Shown here in pieces: positions 27,333-35,474 of a DNA stretch of 56,662 bases. Position numbers and translations under genes: made by a program. Where the stretch lies: contig SHUF01000013.1 of NCBI GenBank assembly GCA_009694745.1, forward strand, positions 1 through 56,662, read 5' to 3'. Position 1 is the first letter of the stretch; each line of letters starts with the position of its first letter. Source of the stretch: Acidobacteriota bacterium. GTDB taxonomy: Bacteria; Acidobacteriota; Vicinamibacteria; Vicinamibacterales; SCN-69-37. The notes beneath the pieces were generated by a model. The model saw nothing but the letters and a program-made list of their open reading frames with translations. It had not been told where the DNA came from and did not search any database.

Positions 27333-27836
27333 ATGAAGACACAATTCGTTCGGTTGGCAGTGGCCGCAGTTGCGGCAGTGGCGTTGGTGGCGGGTTCGAC
27401 GGTCGCGCGGGCACAACAGCCCAAGGACATCGTGGATACCGCAGTGGCAGCAGGTTCGTTCAAGACCCTGGCGGCGGCCCTGCAGGCGGCGGGCCTGATC
27501 GAGACCCTGAAGGGTACGGGACCGTTCACCGTGTTCGCGCCGACTGATGCGGCGTTCGCGAAGCTGCCGATGGGCACAGTTGAGGACCTCCTCAAGCCCG
27601 AGAACAAGGCGAAGTTGATCGCGATTCTCACCTATCACGTGGTGCCGGGCTCGGTCATGGCCGCGCAGGTCGTCACGATGAACGGCAAGGAAGCCAAGAC
27701 GGTCAATGGCCAGTCGGTGAAGATTGCGGTCAAGGGCGGCACGGTGACCGTTGATGGCGCGAAGGTCGTCACCACGGACATCAAGGCGACCAACGGCGTC
27801 ATTCACGTGATCGATTCGGTCCTTCTTCCCAAGTAG
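27333..27836 (+). CDS. Secreted fasciclin-domain protein
   Basis: Encodes 167 residues: a signal peptide ([21 protein letters not shown], cleavage at ARA-QQ), then one complete FAS1 domain (residues 30-167) with the H1 motif [17 protein letters not shown], the central YHVVPG, and the C-terminal [17 protein letters not shown]1 proteins act as adhesion or small-ligand binding modules on the cell surface. GGAGC precedes the ATG. A strong rho-independent terminator follows at 27897. Confidence 0.93.
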   Translation: MKTQFVRLAVAAVAAVALVAGSTVARAQQPKDIVDTAVAAGSFKTLAAALQAAGLIETLKGTGPFTVFAPTDAAFAKLPMGTVEDLLKPENKAKLIAILTYHVVPGSVMAAQVVTMNGKEAKTVNGQSVKIAVKGGTVTVDGAKVVTTDIKATNGVIHVIDSVLLPK

Positions 27837-27842
27837 GGCTTG

Positions 27843-27873
27843 TCCGCCGTAGCTCCGGAGGAGCGAAGGCGGA
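27843..27873. repeat. Palindromic intergenic element
   Basis: TCCGCC pairs with GGCGGA (27843-27848 with 27868-27873), and inside it GCTCC pairs with GGAGC, giving a two-step hairpin of the form TCCGCC-GTAGCTCC-GGA-GGAGC-GAA-GGCGGA. It lies just after the fasciclin stop and before the terminator. The style resembles dispersed repeats of Acidobacteria. Confidence 0.5.
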
Positions 27874-27896
27874 AACTGGGGAACTTGAGGAACTTA

Positions 27897-27933
27897 GGCG
27901 GGCGGGGAGTAACTCCCGTCCGCCTCGTTTTTT
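27897..27933 (+). terminator. Rho-independent terminator
   Basis: A GC-rich stem (GGCGGGCGGGGAG with CTCCCGTCCGCC, one bulge or mismatch) is followed after TCG by six T (27928-27933). It ends the fasciclin transcript before the next operon begins at 27964. Confidence 0.85.
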
Positions 27934-27963
27934 GTCGGGGTATCATCGGGGCCGGAGGCGCTC

Positions 27964-28185
27964 GTGGTATCGCGAATCTTCGTCATCATCCTCGCGCTTG
28001 GCGCGGCGGCGTACCGGTTCAGCACGGGTGCCGTGCTTGAGTCAATTGGGCTCGCGGGGCTCGCCTCCGGGCTGCTCTTTCTTCGCGCCGCCGAACGCCG
28101 GCCCCCGCTGCGCCGGTACGCGTATCTCAGCTTCTTCGTCACGGCGTGCATCATTGGCTACGTCATGTACAGGAATTCGCGCTGA
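27964..28185 (+). CDS. Two-helix small membrane protein
   Basis: Encodes 73 residues from GTG 27964. Two hydrophobic segments (about 4-34 and 51-68) are joined by an Arg-rich turn (RAAERRPPLRRY). The stop overlaps the start of the VOC gene (TGATG), so the genes are coupled. No family is recognised. Confidence 0.65.
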   Translation: MVSRIFVIILALGAAAYRFSTGAVLESIGLAGLASGLLFLRAAERRPPLRRYAYLSFFVTACIIGYVMYRNSR

Positions 28186-28676
28186 TGGCGACCCGGAATC
28201 CTCCCATCGACGCCGGCGTCAGGATCGGCCATGTGCACCTGAAAGTGGCCGACCTGGACCGGGCCCTCGGCTTCTACTGCGGAGTGCTGGGGTTCGAGTT
28301 GGTGATGCGCTACGGCCCGGGCGCGGCGTTCATCGCCGCCGGCGACTACCACCATCACATCGGCCTGAACACCTGGGAGAGCCTGGGTGGCCAACCCCCG
28401 CCTCCAGGGTCAACCGGCCTGTATCACCTGGCCATTCTCTATCCGACCCGCGCACTGTTGGCCGATGCCCTTCGCCGCGTGCAGGCTGCCGGCATTCCGC
28501 TTGACGGTGCCGCCGATCACGGCGTCAGCGAGGCACTCTACCTTCGCGATCCCGACAACAACGGCGTGGAGTTGTACTGGGACCGTCCTCGTGACAAGTG
28601 GCCCGTGGACGATCAAGGCAAGTTGACGATGTTTACCCGTGCGCTCGACGCGCGCGGTCTGCAGGTGGAAGGGTGA
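28185..28676 (+). CDS. VOC-family (glyoxalase/dioxygenase fold) protein
   Basis: Encodes 163 residues from ATG 28185, which overlaps the stop of the small membrane gene. The fold is plain: IGHVHLKVADLDRALGFY with a metal His, a second module starting LYHLAILYP with another His, and VELYWDRP with a Glu ligand. The length and the LYHLAILYPTRALLADALR pattern are those of catechol-2,3-dioxygenase-like VOC proteins. Its substrate is unknown. The next gene overlaps by 4 bases. Confidence 0.85.
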   Translation: MATRNPPIDAGVRIGHVHLKVADLDRALGFYCGVLGFELVMRYGPGAAFIAAGDYHHHIGLNTWESLGGQPPPPGSTGLYHLAILYPTRALLADALRRVQAAGIPLDGAADHGVSEALYLRDPDNNGVELYWDRPRDKWPVDDQGKLTMFTRALDARGLQVEG

Positions 28677-29845
28677 TCAACGGCCGTGGGTGGGTGGCCG
28701 CCGCCCTTGCTGCGTGCCTCCTGATTCCGGCACTCGCATCTGCCCAACACGACCACGCGCCGCCGGCGGTTTCCGATCGTTGGACGTGGTCGGCCCAGGG
28801 GCAGGCGTTCCTGAACCTCAACCTGCAGGACCGCAAGTTCCGTGACTTCACCCAACTCGAATCGCAGAACTGGGGCATGGCCTCGGTGACCCGTCAGTCG
28901 GGCCGCGCACGCCTAACATTCCACACGATGCTGTCGGCCGAACCCTGGACGCTGCGGCGGCTTGGCTCCGCACAGGTTCTTCAGGTCGGCGAAACGCTCG
29001 ACGACGCACCCCTGCTTGACTACCAGCATCCGCACGACCTGGTGATGGCTCTTGGGGGGCGCTTGGATTGGGCGGCAAACGAACGGACCACGCTGTTTCT
29101 GGCGGGTGGTCCCGTCGGCTCGATTGCGCTGGGCCCGTCCGCATTCATGCATCGCGCATCTTCTGGTCCGAACCCGACAGCACCGCTGTCGCATCACATG
29201 CTCGACTCTGCCCACATCACGCACGGCGTCATCACCGCCGGCGTCCGGCGATCGCAGTGGATGGTGGACGGGTCGGTGTTTCACGGCGGTGAGCCTGATG
29301 AAGATCGACTGCAACTTGATCTGGGGCCGCTTGATTCGGTCTCCGGCCGCCTGGCGTGGGCGCGGGGCGCCTGGCGCGCGCAAGTCTCATCTGCCGCTGT
29401 CAACGATCCCGAGGTGACGGAGCCGGGAGACGTCGTACGAACGACCGCATCGCTCGAATACGATCGCGCCCGCCCCGATGGGCGACGCACCGTGTGGCTG
29501 GCCGCGTGGGGTCGCAACGATCGCACCGGTCACACCGAAACCGGTTGGTTGCTTGAAGGTCGTCGTGACCTCTCCACGCGTGACACGGTCTACGGTCGGA
29601 CCGAGATCGTGGACCGGTTCATCCTGGTCGACTTCGACTACGCCAGAGACACAGGACTGGAGCGCCACCTCCCATCATCAGTCGCGGCTCTGACTCTTGG
29701 GTACGAACGGAGTCTTGTGAAGCTGAAGCGGACCAACCTCGGGGTGGGTGCGGATCTGACCCTCCATCACGTCTCGCGCAATCTCCGTGACAGCTACGGC
29801 CGTCCCGTCTCCTGGCACATCTTTCTGCGCGCCTCCGCACGATAA
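28673..29845 (+). CDS. Secreted protein, probable outer-membrane beta-barrel
   Basis: Encodes 390 residues from GTG 28673, which overlaps the VOC stop. A signal peptide (residues 1-25, ending ASA-QH) leads to a mature part with alternating hydrophobic beta strands (WTWSAQGQAFLNLN, TVWLAAWGR, GVGADLTLHHV) and a final strand SWHIFLRASAR, as expected for a barrel. His-rich loops (AQHDHAPP, YQHPHDLV, LSHHMLDSAHITHG) might bind a metal. I do not recognise the family. Confidence 0.7.
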   Translation: MINGRGWVAAALAACLLIPALASAQHDHAPPAVSDRWTWSAQGQAFLNLNLQDRKFRDFTQLESQNWGMASVTRQSGRARLTFHTMLSAEPWTLRRLGSAQVLQVGETLDDAPLLDYQHPHDLVMALGGRLDWAANERTTLFLAGGPVGSIALGPSAFMHRASSGPNPTAPLSHHMLDSAHITHGVITAGVRRSQWMVDGSVFHGGEPDEDRLQLDLGPLDSVSGRLAWARGAWRAQVSSAAVNDPEVTEPGDVVRTTASLEYDRARPDGRRTVWLAAWGRNDRTGHTETGWLLEGRRDLSTRDTVYGRTEIVDRFILVDFDYARDTGLERHLPSSVAALTLGYERSLVKLKRTNLGVGADLTLHHVSRNLRDSYGRPVSWHIFLRASAR

Positions 29846-29886
29846 CTGGACCCCAGGACCCTAGGACTCCCGGACCCCTACCTATA

Positions 29887-29924
29887 ATCTACGTATTGAC
29901 ATTCGTAGATGTTAATAATATTCT
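29887..29924 (+). promoter_or_regulatory. Sigma-70-type promoter overlapping an inverted repeat
   Basis: TTGACA (29896-29901) and TATTCT (29919-29924) are spaced by 17 bases. The -35 box sits inside a perfect inverted repeat, ATCTACG (29887-29893) with CGTAGAT (29904-29910), spacer 10. A repressor bound there would block the -35. The region is AT-rich against a GC-rich background. It drives the SAM-riboswitch operon; the start point would be near 29931. Confidence 0.7.
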
Positions 29925-29930
29925 CCCCTT

Positions 29931-29949
29931 GCTCACCCACGTGGTGAGC
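29931..29949 (+). promoter_or_regulatory. Hairpin at the predicted 5' end of the met-thr leader
   Basis: GCTCACC (29931-29937) pairs perfectly with GGTGAGC (29943-29949) around a 5-base loop. The predicted transcription start is about its first base, so the RNA would begin with this hairpin and continue into the riboswitch. A 5' stabilising stem is the simplest reading; a protein operator is an alternative. Confidence 0.45.
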
Positions 29950-29950
29950 C

Positions 29951-30048
29951 TTTATCGCGAGTGGTTGAGGGATCAGGCCCGACGACACCACAGCAACCAG
30001 GCGCCAGCGCCCAGGTACTAATTCCTGCCCGAAACCGGGGGAGATAAA
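29951..30048 (+). promoter_or_regulatory. SAM-I (S-box) riboswitch
   Basis: P1 is TTTATC (29951-29956) with GATAAA (30043-30048). Between lie the S-box core blocks in order: GAGTGGTTGAGGGATCAGGC, CCGACGACACCACAGCAACC, a GGCGCC/GGCGCC-type P3, and GGTACTAATTCC followed by a GCCC...GGGG hairpin. The pattern fits Rfam SAM-I family consensus well. It lies about 75 bases before homoserine dehydrogenase and would turn the operon off when S-adenosylmethionine is plentiful. No clear terminator with a T-tract follows, so control may be at translation. Confidence 0.9.
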
Positions 30049-30123
30049 ACGAGGCCGCTCGCGTCCGCGCCGACAGTCACGCTCGTTCCCAGGTTGGTTG
30101 AAGAGATTTCAGAGGGGAAGGGT

Positions 30124-31392
30124 GTGTCTGTGAGCGTGTTGACTAGCGTCGTCGTCAAGGAAGTGCGAATCGGTTTGTTGGGGTGCGGAGGCGTCGGGCA
30201 GGCCATCGTGCAGGCGCTGACGGCGTCCGACGACCGGCTGTCGGAGGCGGGACTGGCTGTCAGGTGTGCGGCCGCGCTTGTGCGCGACCCCAGCCGCCCG
30301 AGAGCTGTGTCAGACGTGCCGCTGACAAACGACCCGGACGTGTGGAGCCGGTACGACTTCGACGTGGTCGTGGAGGTGCTCGGCGGCATCGAACCCGCTC
30401 GCACCCTCGTGGCACAGACCTTGTCGGCGGGTGTTCCCGTTGTCACTGCGAACAAGTCGTTGATGGCCGCACACGGCGTGGAGTTGCAGGCGCTGGCCGC
30501 GGCCCACAGCACATCGCTCTACTTCGAGGCGTCGGTGCTGGCAGGTGTGCCGTGCGTGAACACACTTGCTCGTCGGCCGCTCGCTTCGGGTGGGGGAGCC
30601 TGGGCCGGCATCGTCAACGGGACCTCTCACTTCATCCTGTCGGAGATGACGCGAGGTCGATCGTTCGACGACGCCCTTGTGGAGGCGGTGACGCGCGGAT
30701 ACGCGGAGCCCTCGAGTGATGCCGATATCAGCGGTCGCGACGCTGCCGAGAAACTCACCATCCTGTTGCATCTGGCCGGTCACACAGATGTGGCGACAGC
30801 CGACTTCCCCAGGCGTGGCATCGACGGCCTCGAGACCTGGCATATCGAGTTCGCGCGTCGCCTTGGCGGAGTGATCAAGCCTGTCGCTTTGGTCGACACG
30901 GGCCAGGACGCCGGGAGTTGGGTTGGGCCAGCGTTTGTGCCCGCGTCACACCCGTTTGCCCAGGTGGATGGCGTGACGAACATCCTTTCAGTGGGTCGTG
31001 GCGAATCCGCCGTTCTGTTTTCCGGACCTGGCGCCGGCCCGGGCATCACCGCGCTCACGGTGCTTGATGACGTCGTTGAGGCCGTGGCCGGACGTGGCCA
31101 AAGGACTTTACTCGCGCCGGAAGTCTCGGCGTCGGTGGCGCAGCGCCTGCGAGCCCCTCGCACCGGCGCGTGGTGCCTGGCACTCGATCACGTCACCTCA
31201 AGCGCCGGTGAACTGGCCGAGTTCCTGGCCTCGAACCACCTGCCTGCTGTTTCGCTTGCCGGTGAGGGCCGGCGCCATGCAGTGGTGACTGCGTCCGCGA
31301 CGTACGCGGCGCTTTGCGCGGCCGTTGACGCGATTGAGGCCACCGGCGTGCGCGTAACGTGGTGGCCTGTGGTGGAGGTGGCTCGTGGCTGA
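30124..31392 (+). CDS. hom: Homoserine dehydrogenase
   Basis: Encodes about 422 residues. An AGAGGGGAAGG Shine-Dalgarno favours GTG 30124 or 30130 over the upstream TTG 30094. The NAD(P) loop GLLGCGGVGQA, the TANKSLMA Lys, VNGTSHFIL, and the catalytic DADISGRDAAEKL are all in place. The last about 90 residues (TGAWCLALDHVTSSAGELAE ...) are an ACT-like domain, where threonine or methionine could inhibit. It reduces aspartate semialdehyde to homoserine. It is the first gene after the SAM riboswitch and overlaps the aspartokinase gene by 8 bases. Confidence 0.93.
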   Translation: MSVSVLTSVVVKEVRIGLLGCGGVGQAIVQALTASDDRLSEAGLAVRCAAALVRDPSRPRAVSDVPLTNDPDVWSRYDFDVVVEVLGGIEPARTLVAQTLSAGVPVVTANKSLMAAHGVELQALAAAHSTSLYFEASVLAGVPCVNTLARRPLASGGGAWAGIVNGTSHFILSEMTRGRSFDDALVEAVTRGYAEPSSDADISGRDAAEKLTILLHLAGHTDVATADFPRRGIDGLETWHIEFARRLGGVIKPVALVDTGQDAGSWVGPAFVPASHPFAQVDGVTNILSVGRGESAVLFSGPGAGPGITALTVLDDVVEAVAGRGQRTLLAPEVSASVAQRLRAPRTGAWCLALDHVTSSAGELAEFLASNHLPAVSLAGEGRRHAVVTASATYAALCAAVDAIEATGVRVTWWPVVEVARG

Positions 31393-32109
31393 TGTCGCCG
31401 TATTGAAGCTGGGCGGGTCGGTCCTCAACGGTCCCGATTCCTACAAGCGCGCTGCGTTATTCCTGCGTGACGAGGTCGCTCGCACACACGCGCGCCTCGT
31501 TGCCGTGGTCTCCGCCGAGTTCGGGCACACCGACGTGCTGTGGCGCGAGGCCCAATCGGTGACGACCACGTGGATGACGATGCGAGGGACTTGTTGTGGT
31601 CGACGGGCGAATTGCGGTCAGTCGCGCTCTTGACGCTGGCCCTGAGGGCGGCAGGCCTGGCGGCGACTGGGCTGAACGTGCATGAGACGGGCCTGCGAGT
31701 GGAAGGGCGTGCGTCGGTCGGCGTGGATGCCCTGGTGCTCAATCCGCTCCCGTTGCGCGCGGCGCTGGGGCGCCACGATGTCGTGGTGGTGCCGGGGTTC
31801 CTTGCCACGTGCCGGCAGCAGGTGGTGACGCTCGGGCGTGGTGGATCTGACTGGTCGGCGGTGGCGTTGGCAGCCGCTCTTCGTGCCTCACGCTGCGAAC
31901 TTATCAAGGACGTACCTGGATACTTCACCGCCGGTCCCCAGACCACGCCCGGTGCGGCGTTGATTGACGCACTCGACTACACCACTGCACTGGAGATGGC
32001 CGATGCTGGCTGTCCCCTCGTTCAGCGGCAGGCGATCGATCACGCTCGCCGCTCCCACTTGCCCCTCATCGTCCGCAGCTTCGACAGCCTGGGGACGCGG
32101 GTGGCGTAA
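31385..32109 (+). pseudogene. Aspartate kinase catalytic domain, split by a -1 frameshift
   Basis: GTG 31385 starts VAVLKLGGSVLNGPDSYKRA, the amino-acid-kinase opening. The frame leaves the protein near 31558; the next frame continues with GDDHVDDDARDLLWSTGE and GRGGSDWSAVALAAALRA, the aspartokinase ATP/Mg segment, then CELIKDVPGYFTA and PLIVRSFDSLGTRVA to 32109. One missing base near 31558-31561 restores 241 codons. The protein stops right after the kinase domain, without ACT domains. It makes aspartyl phosphate, feeding homoserine dehydrogenase in front and cystathionine gamma-synthase behind. No slippery site is seen. Confidence 0.85.
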
Positions 32110-32136
32110 TCGAGCTCATTGTTAGGAGAGACACAG

Positions 32137-33309
32137 ATGGAATTTGGCACACGCACGATTCATGCAGGGCAGCCGTCAGAACCAATCACCGGGGCCATTG
32201 TGGCGCCGCTTTTCCAGACGACCACGTATCAGCAAATAGGTCCCGGCGAGCATCATGGGTTCGACTACACGCGCACGTCGAATCCCACGCGGCAGCGGCT
32301 TGAAGCGGTGCTGGCCGATCTTGAAGGGGGCACACGTTGCGCCGTCTTCGGGTCGGGACTTGCGGCCGAGAATGCGATTCTGCAGGCGTACCTGAAGCCG
32401 GGTGACACGATCGTCGTGCCGGTGGATGTGTATGGGGGTACGTTCAGGCTGCTCGACAAGGTCTTCGAACCGCTCGGCGCGGTGGTGCGCCGGGTGGACT
32501 TCAGCGATCTTGGCGCGCTCGAGCGTGCTGTGGCCGCGCGGCCGAAGATTGTGTGGCTCGAGTCACCCACCAATCCGCGCCTCCTTGTGTACGACATCGC
32601 CGAGGTGGCGCGTATCGCCCATGCGGCAGGCGCGATCGTCGTCGTGGACAACACGTTCGCGACGCCCTACTTCCAGCAACCGCTGTCGCTTGGTGCAGAT
32701 CTCGTCATCCAGAGCGTCACGAAGTATCTGGCCGGGCATCTCGACGTGATCCAGGGTGCGGTGATTGCGAAGGACCCAGGCGTATTTGAGCCCGTGAAGT
32801 TCCTGCAGAACGCACTCGGCGGAGTGCCGAGTCCGTTTGACTGCTGGCTTACGTTACGTGGCGTCAAGACGCTGGAGCTGCGCATGGAGCGTCACGCCCA
32901 GAACGCTGCGGCGATCGCGGACGTGCTTGTGGCGCACCCCAAGGTCACGCGCGTCTACTACCCCGGGTTGCCCAATCATCCCGGGCACGAGATCGCAAAG
33001 CGGCAGATGACCGGCTTTGGCGGCATGGTGTCGTTCGAGCTTGAGGGCACCGTCGAGGACGCGTCGGCGTTTGTGTCGTCGCTCACGTACTTCGCGCTTG
33101 GTGAGAGCCTTGGCGGCGTTCGTTCCCTGGTGTGCTTGCCTTGCAAGATGACACACGCGTCGATTCCGGCCGAGACTCGCGCCGCGCTAGGCCTGTCAGA
33201 CACGTTGATTCGATTGTCTCCGGGCGTGGAAAACCCCCGAGACCTCGTGGCCGACCTGAAATCGAAGCTCGACGCGCTCGTGACCGTGCCCGCACTCGTG
33301 GCACGGTAG
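32137..33309 (+). CDS. metB: Cystathionine gamma-synthase / gamma-lyase-family PLP enzyme
   Basis: Encodes 390 residues from ATG 32137 behind TAGGAGAG. It is a Cys/Met-metabolism PLP enzyme: DYTRTSNPTRQRLEAVLADL, SGLAAENAIL, NPRLLVYDIAEV, and the PLP lysine in QSVTKYLAGHLD. In the SAM-riboswitch operon the best-supported role is trans-sulfuration of activated homoserine with cysteine or sulfide; gamma-lyase activity cannot be excluded from sequence. Confidence 0.9.
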   Translation: MEFGTRTIHAGQPSEPITGAIVAPLFQTTTYQQIGPGEHHGFDYTRTSNPTRQRLEAVLADLEGGTRCAVFGSGLAAENAILQAYLKPGDTIVVPVDVYGGTFRLLDKVFEPLGAVVRRVDFSDLGALERAVAARPKIVWLESPTNPRLLVYDIAEVARIAHAAGAIVVVDNTFATPYFQQPLSLGADLVIQSVTKYLAGHLDVIQGAVIAKDPGVFEPVKFLQNALGGVPSPFDCWLTLRGVKTLELRMERHAQNAAAIADVLVAHPKVTRVYYPGLPNHPGHEIAKRQMTGFGGMVSFELEGTVEDASAFVSSLTYFALGESLGGVRSLVCLPCKMTHASIPAETRAALGLSDTLIRLSPGVENPRDLVADLKSKLDALVTVPALVAR

Positions 33310-33345
33310 GGTCCAGAGTCCAGGGTCCAGGGTCCAGAGTCCCGG
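33310..33345. repeat. Short GGTCCAG tandem words
   Basis: After the metB stop lie five near-copies of GTCCAG(A/G) ending in CCCGGACCCC. A related cluster of the reverse-complement words (GGACCCCAGGACCCTAGG) sits at 29848-29880. They have no coding potential. Confidence 0.55.
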
Positions 33346-33378
33346 ACCCCGACAGGCAGTTTCGGTGTCCAATACCGC

Positions 33379-34908
33379 ATGCGCAGGTTGGCCGTCCTAT
33401 TGCTGGTGGTGTCGGCCGGGTGCGCCTCGGCGCCCATCAAGAAGGCCGATGAACTGAGCCTGGTCCAGGCTCAGGCGCGCGTGCTTGAGGGCTGTTATCG
33501 GTGCCTGATCGAGGCTCGAGACGTCTTCGAGCGCATCGCCGTCGGCAAGGCGCGACCCCTGGTCGTCGCCAGGCTGTTTGAAACCTATGTGCTGATCGGC
33601 TTGCGCGAACGGGAACTGGCACTCGACAGCCGCGAGGCCTTCAGCAAGGCGCGCACGCTGGTTGCCGAGTTGCCACCGACCTACGGGGCCTTGCCATACG
33701 TGGACCTGGCAGAAATGATGCCGCCGGATCTGGGGGGCACACCCCGGACCGAGCTGACGCCGTTCATGCAACGTGCACCCGCATCGGCCCGCCTGGTCGA
33801 ACTCAAAAAAGATTTGACCACCGGTGAGGCGAGCGGCCCATTTCGCGCATACCTATCGGCGAGTGTGGATTGTCTTGCGAACTTCGCGAACCGCCGCGAT
33901 GCGGTGAGCGATGCGGTTCCGGTCCCTGCGGGCACACCGCCCCTTGTGAAATACCGCATGGGGACCTGCCCCGTTCCCAGGAACGTCGTGCTCGAAGAGT
34001 TGTTGACGCAAACGCCAACGTTCGTCGAAGCGGGTCTTTTCATCGGCCGACAGCGCCCACAGATCATCACGGCCGCCTGGGTGAAGCAGTCGCGCGAAGT
34101 GCTGGCCAACGCCTACGATGCGTTTCCCTGCTCACCGTCGGTGACGTACGCGATGGGTGCCGCAAGCCAGGTCCTGGGAGATTGCACAAAAGCGGTTCGG
34201 TTTTATGAAGACACGATCGCATTGAAGGAACGGCATGAAGACGCCGCGATGCAGCGCGTGGTGTGTCTGGGGCATGTCGGCCAGTTCGTGCCGGCGATTG
34301 GAGGGGCGACGCGAATCATCGACCGCGGTTTCTACAACATCGCTGATGGGTATTACTGGCGCGCATGGAATCGCCATCGGCGCATCGAGCTCCGCGAGGC
34401 CCGCGCCGATATCGAGCTGGCGCGATCGATGATGGTCAACGTGCAGGTGCTCACGCTGGGAGGAGTGATCAAGTACGACCAGGACGATCTGGTGCCGGCC
34501 GAACGTGACCTGAACGAAGCGCTGCGCATGGACCAGGGACAATGCATCGCGCACTGGTACCTGGGGTTGGTCACGTTCAAGAAAGAGGCGTGGCTTGATG
34601 CGGCCACCCGATTCGGACGGGCTTCGTCGTGTTACGAGAGCTCGGCAAACGACAACGTGCGCAGACTCGACGTCATGCGGAAGTCGGAGTTCGACGAAGA
34701 GTTCAAGGCCAGCCAGATTGCCGGCTTCGAAGCCGTCATCAAGGAGGACCGCGACCAGCAATGGGCGGCCATTCTCAACGCGGCCAACGGGTTCGCCCGC
34801 GCCGGGCAGTCAGAAACCGCTCTCAAGTGGATCGAGAAGATTCCCGGCGACGCCGTCATCGCCTCGAAGGCGGCGGAACTCCGCAAGCTCATCATTGGGA
34901 AGTTTTAG
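33379..34908 (+). CDS. TPR lipoprotein
   Basis: Encodes 509 residues. The start MRRLAVLLLVVSAGC has a lipobox with Cys15, so it should be lipid-anchored. The mature protein is helical with TPR-like units; DAFPCSPSVTYAMGAASQVLG, YYWRAWNRHRRIELREARAD, AERDLNEALRMDQGQCIAHW, and the last about 60 residues are the clearest. The middle region contains several Cys. Likely a periplasm-facing scaffold. I do not recognise the family. The gap to the cyclophilin gene is 26 bases. Confidence 0.8.
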   Translation: MRRLAVLLLVVSAGCASAPIKKADELSLVQAQARVLEGCYRCLIEARDVFERIAVGKARPLVVARLFETYVLIGLRERELALDSREAFSKARTLVAELPPTYGALPYVDLAEMMPPDLGGTPRTELTPFMQRAPASARLVELKKDLTTGEASGPFRAYLSASVDCLANFANRRDAVSDAVPVPAGTPPLVKYRMGTCPVPRNVVLEELLTQTPTFVEAGLFIGRQRPQIITAAWVKQSREVLANAYDAFPCSPSVTYAMGAASQVLGDCTKAVRFYEDTIALKERHEDAAMQRVVCLGHVGQFVPAIGGATRIIDRGFYNIADGYYWRAWNRHRRIELREARADIELARSMMVNVQVLTLGGVIKYDQDDLVPAERDLNEALRMDQGQCIAHWYLGLVTFKKEAWLDAATRFGRASSCYESSANDNVRRLDVMRKSEFDEEFKASQIAGFEAVIKEDRDQQWAAILNAANGFARAGQSETALKWIEKIPGDAVIASKAAELRKLIIGKF

Positions 34909-34934
34909 CGCCGCAACGGCTACAATGAACTTCT

Positions 34935-35468
34935 ATGTTGAACCCCGGCCTGTACGCGAAGTTTGAGACCACCCTCGGCAATTTCACCGTTGAGCTCTTT
35001 GAAGAAAAGGTTCCCGCCACCGTCGGCATTTTTGCCGGGCTGATCCAGGGCACCAAAGAGTGGAAACACCCCAAGACAGGGCAGATGCACAAGGACAAGC
35101 CGTACTACGACGGCATCGTCTTTCACCGCGTCATCGAAGGCTTCATGATCCAGGGCGGCGACCCGCTCGGGGTGGGGACTGGCGGGCCTGGTTTCAAGTT
35201 TGCCGACGAGTTCCATCCCGACCTTCGTCACGATCAGGCCGGAGTCCTCTCCATGGCCAACGCCGGCCCGAACACCAACGGCAGCCAGTTCTTCATCACA
35301 CTTGCCGCCACACCACACCTCGATCGACGCCACTCGGTCTGCGGCAAGGTCGTCGAGGGTCTGGATGTGATTCACGCGATCGGCCGCACCGCAACCGATG
35401 CTCAGGACCGACCGAGAAAGCCGATCGTGATGAACAAAGTCACGATCAGTCGAATCCAGAATCGGTAG
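34935..35468 (+). CDS. Cyclophilin-type peptidyl-prolyl isomerase
   Basis: Encodes 177 residues without a signal peptide. It has the cyclophilin core: [19 protein letters not shown] with the catalytic Arg, [20 protein letters not shown], and [15 protein letters not shown]. It speeds proline cis-trans isomerisation in the cytoplasm. Compared with small bacterial cyclophilins it has an insertion [17 protein letters not shown] that is common in Acidobacteria and Chloroflexi. Confidence 0.93.
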   Translation: MLNPGLYAKFETTLGNFTVELFEEKVPATVGIFAGLIQGTKEWKHPKTGQMHKDKPYYDGIVFHRVIEGFMIQGGDPLGVGTGGPGFKFADEFHPDLRHDQAGVLSMANAGPNTNGSQFFITLAATPHLDRRHSVCGKVVEGLDVIHAIGRTATDAQDRPRKPIVMNKVTISRIQNR

Positions 35469-35474
35469 GCCGAG

